A stretch of 64,000 nucleotides of DNA from JBKEDF01 sp047975325 (GTDB lineage: Bacteria; Pseudomonadota; Alphaproteobacteria; Rhodobacterales; Rhodobacteraceae), in the NCBI GenBank assembly GCA_047975325.1, contig JBKEDF010000055.1, positions 43,288 to 107,287 on the forward strand. Reading direction: 5' to 3'. Shown piece by piece: positions 35,579 through 44,017 of this stretch (position 1 is the stretch's first letter; every line of letters begins with the position of its first letter). Below the pieces are notes generated by a model, which did no database searches, had not been told where the DNA came from, and saw only the letters and a program-made list of their open reading frames with translations. The position numbers and the translations under genes were made by a program.

Positions 35579-37684
35579 TTATTTTGGCTGATCGAGAATG
35601 GAACGGATCTTTTGGGCCAGATCGGCACGGCGATAGGGTTTTTGAAGCATGGCTTCCGTGCTTGTATCCATGTTCTTGCTTTTGTTTGGCACATGGCCGG
35701 AGGTCAATAATATCCGGATATCGGGCAGCAATATACGGGCCGTTTTGGCAAGGTTCCAACCGGAAATTCCCCCCGGCATGACAAGATCACTGAACAGAAG
35801 ATCAAATTTCTTGCCCTGCTCCAGATAATTCAATGCGTCTGCGCCGGAACTGGCGGCGACAACCCTGTATCCCAGACCTTCCAGTGCCGTCTTCGTATGG
35901 TCCCGCAACATGTTGTCATCTTCGACAAGCAGGATTTGTTCGCTGCCCCCCATTGTTGCTGGCTGATTGGTATGACGTCCTTGTTGAGGGAGGGTCTTGA
36001 CCCCGTGCGCCCTTGGAAAGAAGAGCCGCATCGATGTGCCGCAGCCAATTCTCGATTCAATGCGGATATAGCCGCAGGACTGGCGCACAAATCCGTAGAC
36101 CATGCTAAGCCCGAGCCCGGTTCCTTGCCCCAGTTCCTTGGTCGTGAAGAATGGATCGAATGCGCGCGAAAGAACCTCGGGCGACATGCCACAGCCTGTA
36201 TCGGTGATTGACAGCAAAACATAATCCCCCGGCGGGATGTCCTGGCTATCGGTTGCGCTGCCCTTGCTGTTTGCAGGCCGGCCGATGGTCACATTCGCGG
36301 TGTCGATTGAAATGCGCCCCCCCTGAGGCATGGCATCGCGGGCATTGACGAAGATGTTCAGCATGGCGACTTCAAGTTGCCCGGGGTCTATTTCGGTTGG
36401 CCAGATCGCGGTGACGGGGCTGATCCTGAAGGTAATATCTTCCGTCAATGCGCGGCTTAGCAACGGAAAGAACCGCTGGGTAAGCTCATTGATATCAACG
36501 ATCTTCGGGCGCAGGTTCTGACGGCGGGAGAAAGCCAGCAGTTGCTCCGTCAATTCCTCACCGCGCTGGGCCGCCTGCAGGATCATGCGTGCCATGCGTT
36601 GTGCGTGGGATCCTTCGGGCAGGCTTTCGATCAGAATGTCGGAATTACCCAGAATCACCGTCAGCAGATTGTTGAAATCATGGGCGACTCCGCCGGTCAG
36701 CTGCCCGATGGCTTCAAGTTTCTGGGAATTGCGCCTGCGTTCCTCGTTGTTTATTTCTTCGGTGATGTCGGTCATTGTCCCCAGAAGCTGCTTGGGCTGG
36801 CCTTGTTGGTTGCGCACAACCGCGCCACGTTCATGCACCATGGCCCAACGTCCATCGGCACGGCGAAACCGGTAACGGCTTGCCCAGTCATTGGCATTCG
36901 TATCGATTGCTTCCTGTACGCTGGCGATTACGTGGTCGAAATCCTCGGGGTGGATATTGTCCCGCCAGATATTCCTGGCGGTACCGTCTTCTGCCACGGG
37001 ATAGCCAAATTCATTGGTCAACCCATCGTTCCACCATTCATGTTCCTGGCGCAGATCCCAGTCCCAGAAGGCCTGGGAAGCCAGGCGACTGATCGTGCGG
37101 AAACGTTCCTCGCTGCGATTCAGCCTGTCTTCGATCATCTTGCGCGCGGATATATCGCGCCCCACTGCGACCCAGAACCTGACTGTACCTGTGGTATCGG
37201 CAATCGGGGTGAGGTCAATTTCAATCCAAAGCCGCCCGCCCTGTTTGGTCCGATTGCATATTTCGGCACGTATGGGCTGACTGGTTTCGAGGGCATTGTG
37301 CAACTGGGGTTGGGCATTCAGGATTTCATCCGGATCCTGCAGGGATAACAGGCTGCGTCCCATGACCTCATTGTTGTCATAGCCCATCAGATCCACGAAG
37401 GCCTGATTGACTTGCAGGATGGTCGGTTCCCCGTTTTTCACGGGTTCGGCGATGATGACCATATCGTTGAGGCGGGTCATGACGCATTCCAGAATGCGAA
37501 GATTATCCTCGTGAATACCGTTGGCATCGCGCCATTTGGTAATATCGAGGCAGGACCCTGCACGAGGGGCTGTCATTTTTTCGGCCTGTTTCTTGGTGTG
37601 GCAGGGCTGGGGCGGAAGGGCGTTCGAAAGACCCATATCTTTGCGTTCCGGGGGGTGTTTCCGCGTGGCATCTGCAAACCTCAT
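35579..37684 (-). CDS. Hybrid sensor histidine kinase (PAS-PAS-HisKA-HATPase-REC)
   Basis: A 701-residue soluble hybrid kinase. PAS 1 spans about residues 62-185 (MVIIAEPVKNGEPTILQVNQAF, a LOV/flavin-like start but without the photoactive NCRFLQ motif). PAS 2 with PAC is about 195-315 (WDWDLRQEHEWWNDG). The phosphorylated histidine is His335 in GGVAHDFNNLL. ATPase boxes are NIFVNARDAMPQGG, DTGCGM and GQGTGLGLSMVYG. The receiver has LLFSDLVMPGG and LQKPYRRADL. The exact start is uncertain; ATGs at 37636 and 37576 are alternatives and the first 60 residues show no domain. It is followed by no kinase-linked output gene except the LuxR regulator upstream. Confidence 0.92.
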   Translation of the reverse strand: MRFADATRKHPPERKDMGLSNALPPQPCHTKKQAEKMTAPRAGSCLDITKWRDANGIHEDNLRILECVMTRLNDMVIIAEPVKNGEPTILQVNQAFVDLMGYDNNEVMGRSLLSLQDPDEILNAQPQLHNALETSQPIRAEICNRTKQGGRLWIEIDLTPIADTTGTVRFWVAVGRDISARKMIEDRLNRSEERFRTISRLASQAFWDWDLRQEHEWWNDGLTNEFGYPVAEDGTARNIWRDNIHPEDFDHVIASVQEAIDTNANDWASRYRFRRADGRWAMVHERGAVVRNQQGQPKQLLGTMTDITEEINNEERRRNSQKLEAIGQLTGGVAHDFNNLLTVILGNSDILIESLPEGSHAQRMARMILQAAQRGEELTEQLLAFSRRQNLRPKIVDINELTQRFFPLLSRALTEDITFRISPVTAIWPTEIDPGQLEVAMLNIFVNARDAMPQGGRISIDTANVTIGRPANSKGSATDSQDIPPGDYVLLSITDTGCGMSPEVLSRAFDPFFTTKELGQGTGLGLSMVYGFVRQSCGYIRIESRIGCGTSMRLFFPRAHGVKTLPQQGRHTNQPATMGGSEQILLVEDDNMLRDHTKTALEGLGYRVVAASSGADALNYLEQGKKFDLLFSDLVMPGGISGWNLAKTARILLPDIRILLTSGHVPNKSKNMDTSTEAMLQKPYRRADLAQKIRSILDQPK

Positions 37685-37749
37685 TTCTGCCCTACCCCTG
37701 ATGAACAGAAACTTGCCCCATCAATGGTTCGGTATATGCAGTGGTTTCT

Positions 37750-38397
37750 TCAGACGAGGCCCATATCACGTGCCATGATGGCTGCCTGCGTGCGGTTTTG
37801 TGCGCCCAGCTTGCGGCAAATTGATGTGACACGCATTTTTACCGTCGGTTCGGCCAACAGAAGTTCATTGGCGATTTCCTTATTGGGTTTGCCTTCGGCC
37901 AGGTAGTTGAGAACCTGCGCTTCCTTTCGGCTGAGCCGTTCACTATTGGCGAGCCGGACGGATTCCGTACCATCGCGAAGCTGTTTCATCGGCAGATACC
38001 GTTCCCCGGCATGAATGAACCGGATTGCGTTGGACAGGCTGCGGATCGGTGTGGTTTTCAGGACGATACCAGCCGATCCGGTATTCATGATCTCTTCCTG
38101 CATACGTGGGGTCGCCTGCCCGGTAATGATTGCGACGGGTTTCCCTTCATTGAGCCGCAGTGCACGCTTGAGGCCGATAACGCCGTTCATCCCGGGCATA
38201 TGCAGATCAAGCAAGACAACGTCGAAAGGCCCATCCTGTTTGATACGCTGCAATGCCCCTTCCAGTGAAGCTGCGGTTGTAACCTGCATCCCCGCGGCAC
38301 TGTTGAGATACATCGAAAACATATCGAGGATCATCCGGTGACCGTCAGCAAGCAGGATCTGAAGTGTCGTGGTAGGAAACGCGCTTGATTTATTCAT
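37750..38397 (-). CDS. NarL/LuxR-family response regulator
   Basis: A 215-residue regulator. The receiver starts QILLADGHRMILDMF; the second acidic residue usual at ADDH is Gly19. The acceptor aspartate is in VVLLDLHMPGM, and GIVLKTTPI carries the lysine. The output is a LuxR helix-turn-helix: LSRKEAQVLNYLAEGKPNKEIANELLLAEPTVKMRVTSICRKLG. It lies 65 bp upstream of hybrid kinase 2 on the same strand, so kinase and regulator may be a pair. Confidence 0.92.
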   Translation of the reverse strand: MNKSSAFPTTTLQILLADGHRMILDMFSMYLNSAAGMQVTTAASLEGALQRIKQDGPFDVVLLDLHMPGMNGVIGLKRALRLNEGKPVAIITGQATPRMQEEIMNTGSAGIVLKTTPIRSLSNAIRFIHAGERYLPMKQLRDGTESVRLANSERLSRKEAQVLNYLAEGKPNKEIANELLLAEPTVKMRVTSICRKLGAQNRTQAAIMARDMGLV

Positions 38398-38747
38398 TTT
38401 TGGACCGCCGTGATTTGGAATATTTTACACCAAACAACCGCAAGGCTCTGTTGGGCATATTCGGACTGGACGTTAGGTAAATTAAGAGCCCGGCCATTGA
38501 ATAAGCAAGAACCTCCCTTTTATGCCTAGTCTTTTGCCCTCACGACATATCCGAAAGGATTATGTGTTAAGACTTTTGCAAATGGCCGGACCTGTCCCGG
38601 CTTGATCAGGTTGAAGCATTACATACTTTTGGCCGTGACTAAGCCGTTCGCCCGGATTTCCAGCCTTTTGTTTGATGGTGAAATGGGGTTCCGGATGAGA
38701 CACTTGCCATGACGGATGGTTGCGTAGTTTCGGCACTGCGCCTCCGT

Positions 38748-38828
38748 AGCGGCGGGACAGCCCCAATATCCCCCCCCCAGAGACCGCCGCTCCCGCCTCC
38801 CGATCCTCCCGGGAGGCGGGACTTTTTA
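38748..38828 (+). ncRNA. Candidate small RNA with exposed C-run and terminator
   Basis: In the 510-bp gap between two divergent genes, AGCGGCGG (38748-38755) pairs perfectly with CCGCCGCT (38784-38791). The 28-base loop contains nine consecutive cytosines (38770-38778). A strong intrinsic terminator follows at once. C-rich loops that can pair with Shine-Dalgarno sequences are known in alphaproteobacterial small RNAs. The 5' end is not determined and may lie farther upstream. It could instead be a leader or attenuator for the FGE gene 80 bp downstream. Confidence 0.5.
38792..38827 (+). terminator. Strong intrinsic terminator before the FGE gene
   Basis: Perfect 10-bp stem CCCGCCTCCC (38792-38801) with GGGAGGCGGG (38811-38820) followed by ACTTTTT. 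No plus-strand protein gene lies upstream in the gap, so it must end an RNA initiating within the gap. Confidence 0.9.
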
Positions 38829-38907
38829 AAGGGGTATTTCCAGGGCAAGACATTCCCGGCGTCATTCGATATGCAGGGGCAGTGGATGGACGGCAAGTGG
38901 GTTGCAG

Positions 38908-39885
38908 ATGTCAAAGCTGGCGGATGGTCGTAGCGATTTTGGAATGAAGGGTACGACCGGGGACTATGAGGAAGCGGTGCGGGCGGTGCCCCCCGCCGCA
39001 GCCAGCTTGCGCACGGAATTGCGGGCGCGGCTGCGACGGATCCCGGGCGGGTTTTTCGATATGGGTGCCCGCAAGTCGCATTTTGCCGCTGATCTGGACA
39101 GCCCGCGCAGAAAGGTCCGGATTTCGCCCTTTCTGATGTCTCCCCATACCGTCAGTAATGCGGATTTTGAACGTTTCGTGGCGGATACCGGTTATCGTAC
39201 GGTGGCTGATGTGGAAGGCTGGAGCTTTGTCTTCCATCTGTTTCTGGGCAAGGATGCCGGGCGTTGGCCCGCGCCGCCGGGGATAGAATGGTGGCGCGCG
39301 GTGAAGGGGGCAAGCTGGTCGGCGCCGGAAGGTCCGGGCAGTTCCATTGCCGGACGGGAAAATCACCCGGCCGTGCATGTCGCCTGGTATGACGCGCAGG
39401 CCTATTGTGCCTGGGCCGGGTTGCAATTGCCCACCGAAGCGCAATGGGAATATGCCGCGCGCGGAGGGTTGGCGCGACGAAAATTCCCTTGGGGTGATGC
39501 GCGTGAACCTGAAGGCACGCATCGGATGAATGTCTGGCAGGGAAGGTTTCCCGTGGAAAATACGGGCACGGACGGATTTGTCGGAACCGCGCCGGTGGAT
39601 GCCTATCCACCCAATGGCTACGGGCTTTACAATATGACCGGTAATGTCTGGGAATGGGTGGCGGACCGGTTTGGCCCGCCAGTTCAATCATTGCGCCTGC
39701 TGATAAATCCGACCGGCCCCGATGATGGGCCGACCAGAGTACAGCGCGGTGGCTCCTATCTTTGTCATGACAGCTATTGTGATCGCTATCACGTCCATTC
39801 CCGAACCCAGAACCCGCCAGACAGTTCCACCGGAAATCTTGGCTTTCGCGTTGCGGCGCCGGATAAGGAAAACCAACCGATTTAA
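38908..39885 (+). CDS. Formylglycine-generating enzyme (SUMF1/FGE type)
   Basis: A 325-residue enzyme that oxidises the cysteine of sulfatases (CxPxR) to formylglycine. The active-site signature is intact: RGGSYLCHDSYCDRYHVHSRTQ with the two copper-binding catalytic cysteines Cys286 and Cys291, then the GNLGFRV end. IPGGFFDMG, TVSNADFERFV, PTEAQWEYAARGG and GNVWEWV are further family blocks. The start is uncertain: the ATG at 38908 is used; TTG at 38902 or ATG at 38950 are alternatives. No sulfatase gene is in the window. A small upstream frame ending MDGKWVADVKAGGWS overlaps its start. Confidence 0.9.
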   Translation: MSKLADGRSDFGMKGTTGDYEEAVRAVPPAAASLRTELRARLRRIPGGFFDMGARKSHFAADLDSPRRKVRISPFLMSPHTVSNADFERFVADTGYRTVADVEGWSFVFHLFLGKDAGRWPAPPGIEWWRAVKGASWSAPEGPGSSIAGRENHPAVHVAWYDAQAYCAWAGLQLPTEAQWEYAARGGLARRKFPWGDAREPEGTHRMNVWQGRFPVENTGTDGFVGTAPVDAYPPNGYGLYNMTGNVWEWVADRFGPPVQSLRLLINPTGPDDGPTRVQRGGSYLCHDSYCDRYHVHSRTQNPPDSSTGNLGFRVAAPDKENQPI

Positions 39886-39953
39886 CCGACTGGCGCGGAT
39901 CCCGAGGGCAGGATCCGTTCCAGTCGGCGCATATCTGCCATGGGTGGCGCGTG

Positions 39954-42569
39954 TCAGTGGATCACGGCCTGTTGCGGTGGCTGGCGGCGTGAGGCGCTGA
40001 TCCGATCCCCGATAATCAGCCCCTCTGCACCGGCCGAAACCTTCACCGAGGCACCATCCATGATATCGCCCGCCAACAGCATAGTGGCCAGCGGATCCTG
40101 CAAATGGCGCTGGATCACACGTTTCAGGGGCCTTGCGCCGAAGACCGGATCATATCCTTCCTCGGCCAGCCAGTCCCGTGCAGCCTGATCCAGATCCAGC
40201 GTGATCTTGCGATCCGCCAGGCGCTTTTCAAGACGCCGGAGCTGGATTGCGACAATCCCCGCCATATCCTTGCGGTTCAGCCTGTCAAAGATGATCTGTT
40301 CATCCAGGCGGTTGAGGAATTCGGGACGGAAATGGGTTCGGACTGCGTCTTCCACCTCGCGCCGTGCGGCCGCAGGGTCGGCCCCGTCGGTCAATTCCGA
40401 CAATGCCCGGGCCCCGAGGTTGGAAGTCAGCACGATCAGCGTTTGCTTGAAATCGACGGTCCGGCCCTGACCATCGGTCAGAACACCATCATCAAGCACC
40501 TGCAAGAGCACGTTGAAGACATCCGGATGCGCCTTTTCGACCTCATCGAACAGCACGACCTGATAGGGACGGCGGCGCACGGCTTCCGTCAGCACCCCGC
40601 CCTCATCATATCCGACATAGCCCGGGGGGGCACCGATCAGCCGCGCAACGGCATGTTTTTCCATGAATTCGGACATGTCGATGCGCACCATCGCCTGATC
40701 GTCATCGAAAAGATATTCGGCAACGGCCTTGGTCAGTTCGGTCTTGCCCACGCCGGTTGGCCCCAGGAAAAGGAACGACCCAAGCGGGCGGTTTTCATCA
40801 TTCAGGCCAGCCCGCGCACGACGCACGGCACTTGCCACGGCGCTCAGCGCCTGTTCCTGTCCGATGACCCGTTTGCCAAGTTCCTCTTCCATGCGCAGAA
40901 GCTTGTCCCGTTCCCCCTCCAGCATCTTGGAGGTCGGGATCCCCGTCCAGCGTTCAACCACCTCGGCAATCTGTTCTGGACGCACGGCTTCGGCGACCAG
41001 TGCCTCACCTTCCTGCGCCTCGGTTTCTTGCAGGTTCTTTTCCAGTTTGGGGATGCGACCGTATTGCAATTCACCCGCACGCTGGAAATTGCCCTCGCGC
41101 TTGGCCTGTTCCAGTTCCGCCCGGGCGCGGTCCAGCCGTTCCTTCATCTCACGGGCCTGTTCCAGACTGTCGCGTTCGGATTGCCATTTCGCCGTCATCG
41201 CTGCGGATTGTTCCGTCAGATCGCTGAGTTCCTTTTCCAGCTTTTCCAGACGATCACGAGAAGCTGCATCATCTTCGCGACGAAGGGCTTCCGCCTCGAT
41301 CTGAAGTTGCAGGATCTGGCGGTCCAGTGCGTCGAGCTCTTCGGGTTTGCTATCGACTTCCATCCGCAGGCGCGACGCGGCCTCATCCATCAGGTCGATG
41401 GCCTTGTCGGGCAGGAAGCGGTCCGTGATATAACGATGTGACAGGGTCGCTGCGGCAACCAGTGCGGAATCGGAAATCCGCACCCCGTGGTGAAGTTCGT
41501 ATTTTTCCTTGACCCCACGCAGGATGGAGACCGTATCCTCCACCGTCGGTTCGGCGACCATCACGGGCTGAAAACGGCGGGCAAGGGCCGCGTCCTTTTC
41601 AACATATTTGCGGTATTCGTCCAGCGTGGTGGCGCCGATGCAATGCAATTCGCCCCGCGCCAGCGCAGGTTTGATCAGGTTGGCCGCATCCATCGCACCA
41701 TCGGATTTCCCGGCGCCGACAAGCGTGTGCATCTCATCGATAAAAAGGATGATTTCCCCGGCGGCGGCCTCGATTTCCTTCAGGATGGCTTTCAGCCGTT
41801 CCTCGAATTCACCGCGATATTTCGCCCCGGCAATAAGCGCACCCATATCCAATGCCATCAACTGCTTGTCACGGAGGCTTTCGGGGATATCACCATCGAC
41901 GATACGCAGCGCCAATCCCTCGGCGATCGCGGTCTTGCCCACGCCCGGTTCCCCGATCAACACCGGGTTGTTCTTGGTCCGACGGGACAGGACCTGCATG
42001 GCGCGACGGATTTCTTCATCACGGCCGATGATCGGGTCGATTCGGCCTTCGGCAGCGGCTTCCGTCAGGTCACGGGCATATTTCTTGAGCGCCTCCATCG
42101 TATCCTCGGCCGAGGCGCTGTCTGCAGTGCGGCCCTTGCGGATATCGTTGATGGCGGTATTGAGTGATTGTGCCGTGACGGCCCCCGCCGTCAGGGCATC
42201 CCGCGCACGGGTGTTGACCAATGCCAGTGCCGTCAGCAGCCGTTCGACAGGTACGAAACTGTCCCCTGCCTTTTTGGCAACCTTTTCGGCCTCGTCCAGC
42301 ACCCGGACAAGTGAGGGGTCTATATAGGTCTGCCCTTCGCCACCGGAAACTTTCGGCAGCTTTTCAAATGCGGTATTCACCGCCTCGATCACGCGTTCCG
42401 GACTGCCGCCCGCACGACGAATCAGATTAGCCGCCAACCCCTGATCATCATCCATCAGGGCTTTCAAAAGGTGGTCGGGAACAACGCGCTGATGGCTTTC
42501 GCGCATTGCGATGGTCTGTGCGGCCTGAAGGAACCCGCGCGACCGCTCCGTGAACTTTTCAAGGTTCAT
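39954..42569 (-). CDS. clpB: ATP-dependent disaggregase ClpB
   Basis: An 871-residue Hsp100 chaperone that, with DnaK, resolubilises aggregated proteins. Order: N domain (FTERSRGFLQAAQTIAM), AAA1 with Walker A GEPGVGKTA at about 205, the coiled-coil middle domain (about 400-520, unique to ClpB versus ClpA) and AAA2 with Walker A GPTGVGKTE at about 605. A ClpB C-terminal domain follows. The start MNLEKFTERS at 42569 has GGAGAATGCC upstream; the frame extends 57 codons farther without family similarity. A sigma32-like promoter lies 75 bp upstream. Confidence 0.96.
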   Translation of the reverse strand: MNLEKFTERSRGFLQAAQTIAMRESHQRVVPDHLLKALMDDDQGLAANLIRRAGGSPERVIEAVNTAFEKLPKVSGGEGQTYIDPSLVRVLDEAEKVAKKAGDSFVPVERLLTALALVNTRARDALTAGAVTAQSLNTAINDIRKGRTADSASAEDTMEALKKYARDLTEAAAEGRIDPIIGRDEEIRRAMQVLSRRTKNNPVLIGEPGVGKTAIAEGLALRIVDGDIPESLRDKQLMALDMGALIAGAKYRGEFEERLKAILKEIEAAAGEIILFIDEMHTLVGAGKSDGAMDAANLIKPALARGELHCIGATTLDEYRKYVEKDAALARRFQPVMVAEPTVEDTVSILRGVKEKYELHHGVRISDSALVAAATLSHRYITDRFLPDKAIDLMDEAASRLRMEVDSKPEELDALDRQILQLQIEAEALRREDDAASRDRLEKLEKELSDLTEQSAAMTAKWQSERDSLEQAREMKERLDRARAELEQAKREGNFQRAGELQYGRIPKLEKNLQETEAQEGEALVAEAVRPEQIAEVVERWTGIPTSKMLEGERDKLLRMEEELGKRVIGQEQALSAVASAVRRARAGLNDENRPLGSFLFLGPTGVGKTELTKAVAEYLFDDDQAMVRIDMSEFMEKHAVARLIGAPPGYVGYDEGGVLTEAVRRRPYQVVLFDEVEKAHPDVFNVLLQVLDDGVLTDGQGRTVDFKQTLIVLTSNLGARALSELTDGADPAAARREVEDAVRTHFRPEFLNRLDEQIIFDRLNRKDMAGIVAIQLRRLEKRLADRKITLDLDQAARDWLAEEGYDPVFGARPLKRVIQRHLQDPLATMLLAGDIMDGASVKVSAGAEGLIIGDRISASRRQPPQQAVIH

Positions 42570-42643
42570 CGGCATTCTCCTTTCTTTGGCACCGCCCTTC
42601 GGGACACCCGGTTTCGGCATGTCCACAAGCGGCCTCGTGAATG

Positions 42644-42672
42644 AGATGGGGAGTACATTTTGCCGATGCAAG
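42644..42672 (-). promoter_or_regulatory. Sigma32 (RpoH)-type heat-shock promoter of clpB
   Basis: On the minus strand CTTGCAT, a 14-bp spacer and CCCCATCT match the RpoH consensus (CTTGAAA, 11-16 bp, CCCCATNT) with two mismatches in the -35 part and an exact -10. It sits about 75 bp before the clpB start codon, where a heat-shock promoter is expected. Confidence 0.82.
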
Positions 42673-42771
42673 GGAGAAAGGCAGGTTTCGTGCCGTTGTG
42701 CCGCCCCTGGGTTCTTGACAGTGCGGTTCGATCGCTGCAAGACGCATCGATTCAGGAAAAAGGGGTGAAAG

Positions 42772-43470
42772 ATGACGGATGACCGGCTGATCGTGGCGCT
42801 GGATGTGCCGAATGTGGTGCAGGGGCTGGAACTCGTGGACCGGATCGGAGAGGCGTCATCCTTCTACAAGATCGGGCTGGGGATGCTGACGGGCGGCGGG
42901 CTGGCGCTGGCCAACGAGTTGAAACAGGAACGTGGCAAACGGGTGTTCCTGGACATGAAGCTTTTTGATATCGGGGCGACGGTGGAATCCGCAGTGCGGG
43001 GCATTGCACAATATGACCTGGATTTTCTGACCGTGCATGGTGATCCGCAGGTGGTACGCGCGGCGGCGGAAGGCAAGCGTGGCAAGGATCTGCAGATCCT
43101 TGCGGTGACAGTTCTGACATCGCTGGATCGGGCAGATCTGGACGCGAACCTGATCGTGCCGGGCGATATTCATGAAATCACGGTGGAACGTGCCGCCCGT
43201 GCGCTGGAAGCCGGAGCCGATGGCGTCATAGCGTCTCCGCAGGAAGCTGCCGCGATCCGGGCCCTGCCACAGGCGGCGGGCAAACTGATCGTGACCCCGG
43301 GTGTGCGCCCGCAGGGTGCGGCAAGTGGTGATCAGAAACGGATTGCGACACCGGCGCGGGCCATTGCCGATGGCGCGGATCATATCGTGGTAGGCCGTCC
43401 CGTCTGGCAGGCGGCAGACCCGGCTGCCGCGGCCCGCGCGGTTACCGCCGAACTGCCCGAACGACGTTAA
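42772..43470 (+). CDS. pyrF: Orotidine 5'-phosphate decarboxylase
   Basis: A 232-residue TIM-barrel enzyme making UMP, the last step of de novo pyrimidine synthesis. LIVALDVPN opens the barrel, and FLDMKLFDIGATV carries the DxKxxD catalytic tetrad. VTPGVRPQGAASGDQKR is the phosphate-binding loop and DHIVVGRPVWQA closes it. Its TAA stop and the stop of the convergent DUF3775 gene share the palindrome TTAA. Confidence 0.96.
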   Translation: MTDDRLIVALDVPNVVQGLELVDRIGEASSFYKIGLGMLTGGGLALANELKQERGKRVFLDMKLFDIGATVESAVRGIAQYDLDFLTVHGDPQVVRAAAEGKRGKDLQILAVTVLTSLDRADLDANLIVPGDIHEITVERAARALEAGADGVIASPQEAAAIRALPQAAGKLIVTPGVRPQGAASGDQKRIATPARAIADGADHIVVGRPVWQAADPAAAARAVTAELPERR

Positions 43471-43781
43471 AGAAAATCCTCTTCTTCCCCGGTCACATCA
43501 ATCCCGAGCGCATCCAGCCCTGCTTCGAGATTCTCTGCCAGATGTGGCATGCCCGTAAGGTAATCGGCGGTGGGGGAAGAGGCCTCGGCCCATGCGGTCC
43601 GCACGGCATCATCATAGTCGTCAGCTTCGAATGCACCGCGACCGATCCAGGCAATGGCGGTCAGATGCGCCTTTTCATCATCATTCATGTCATCGATGAA
43701 CGCATGCAATTCCGCCGCGCCCCTGCGTTCTTCGCGAACCAGAAAGATGACCTGGATGACCTTGGCGGGGGTAATATCCAT
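43467..43781 (-). CDS. DUF3775 family protein
   Basis: A 104-residue, acidic, all-helical small protein matching DUF3775 (ITPAKVIQVIFLVRE, FIDDMNDDEKAHLTAIAWIGRG, AWAEASSPTADYLTGMPHLAENLEAGLDALG). The function is unknown; it is common in Rhodobacteraceae. The start MDITPAK at 43781 is preferred; the longer frame upstream lacks family similarity. It is convergent with pyrF, overlapping in four bases. Confidence 0.82.
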   Translation of the reverse strand: MDITPAKVIQVIFLVREERRGAAELHAFIDDMNDDEKAHLTAIAWIGRGAFEADDYDDAVRTAWAEASSPTADYLTGMPHLAENLEAGLDALGIDVTGEEEDFL

Positions 43782-43982
43782 GTCCGGCTCCTTGTTGTGG
43801 CGTTTCGCGAGACGGCAAGGACAGGTCACCGTGTCCTTGCCAGTCAGTTGCCGGTCAGAAGGCGAACTGCCCCATGACCGTTTGACTGCGAAAGGCCCTG
43901 AAAGGATGGTCGCGCCAAAGTGGGCACAAGGCAAGCCGGAAATCGTCCCTGCGACAATGGCGCAATGCCCCTGGGTCGATCT

Positions 43983-44006
43983 CCCCACCGCGCAGAGGCG
44001 GTGGGG
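43983..44006 (-). terminator. GC-rich hairpin after gcvP
   Basis: CCCCACCGC (43983-43991) pairs perfectly with GCGGTGGGG (43998-44006), with a 6-base loop, 12 bp beyond the gcvP stop on the minus strand. No T-run follows, so it may be a weak or Rho-assisted terminator or an mRNA-stabilising end. Confidence 0.55.
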
Positions 44007-44017
44007 CAGGGCGCAGG

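Noticed and set aside
38709..38933. 74-codon plus-strand frame in the gap before the FGE gene
   Set aside because: It runs through a perfect intrinsic terminator and a nine-C loop and has no ribosome-binding site; the final codons might be a leader peptide but evidence is thin.
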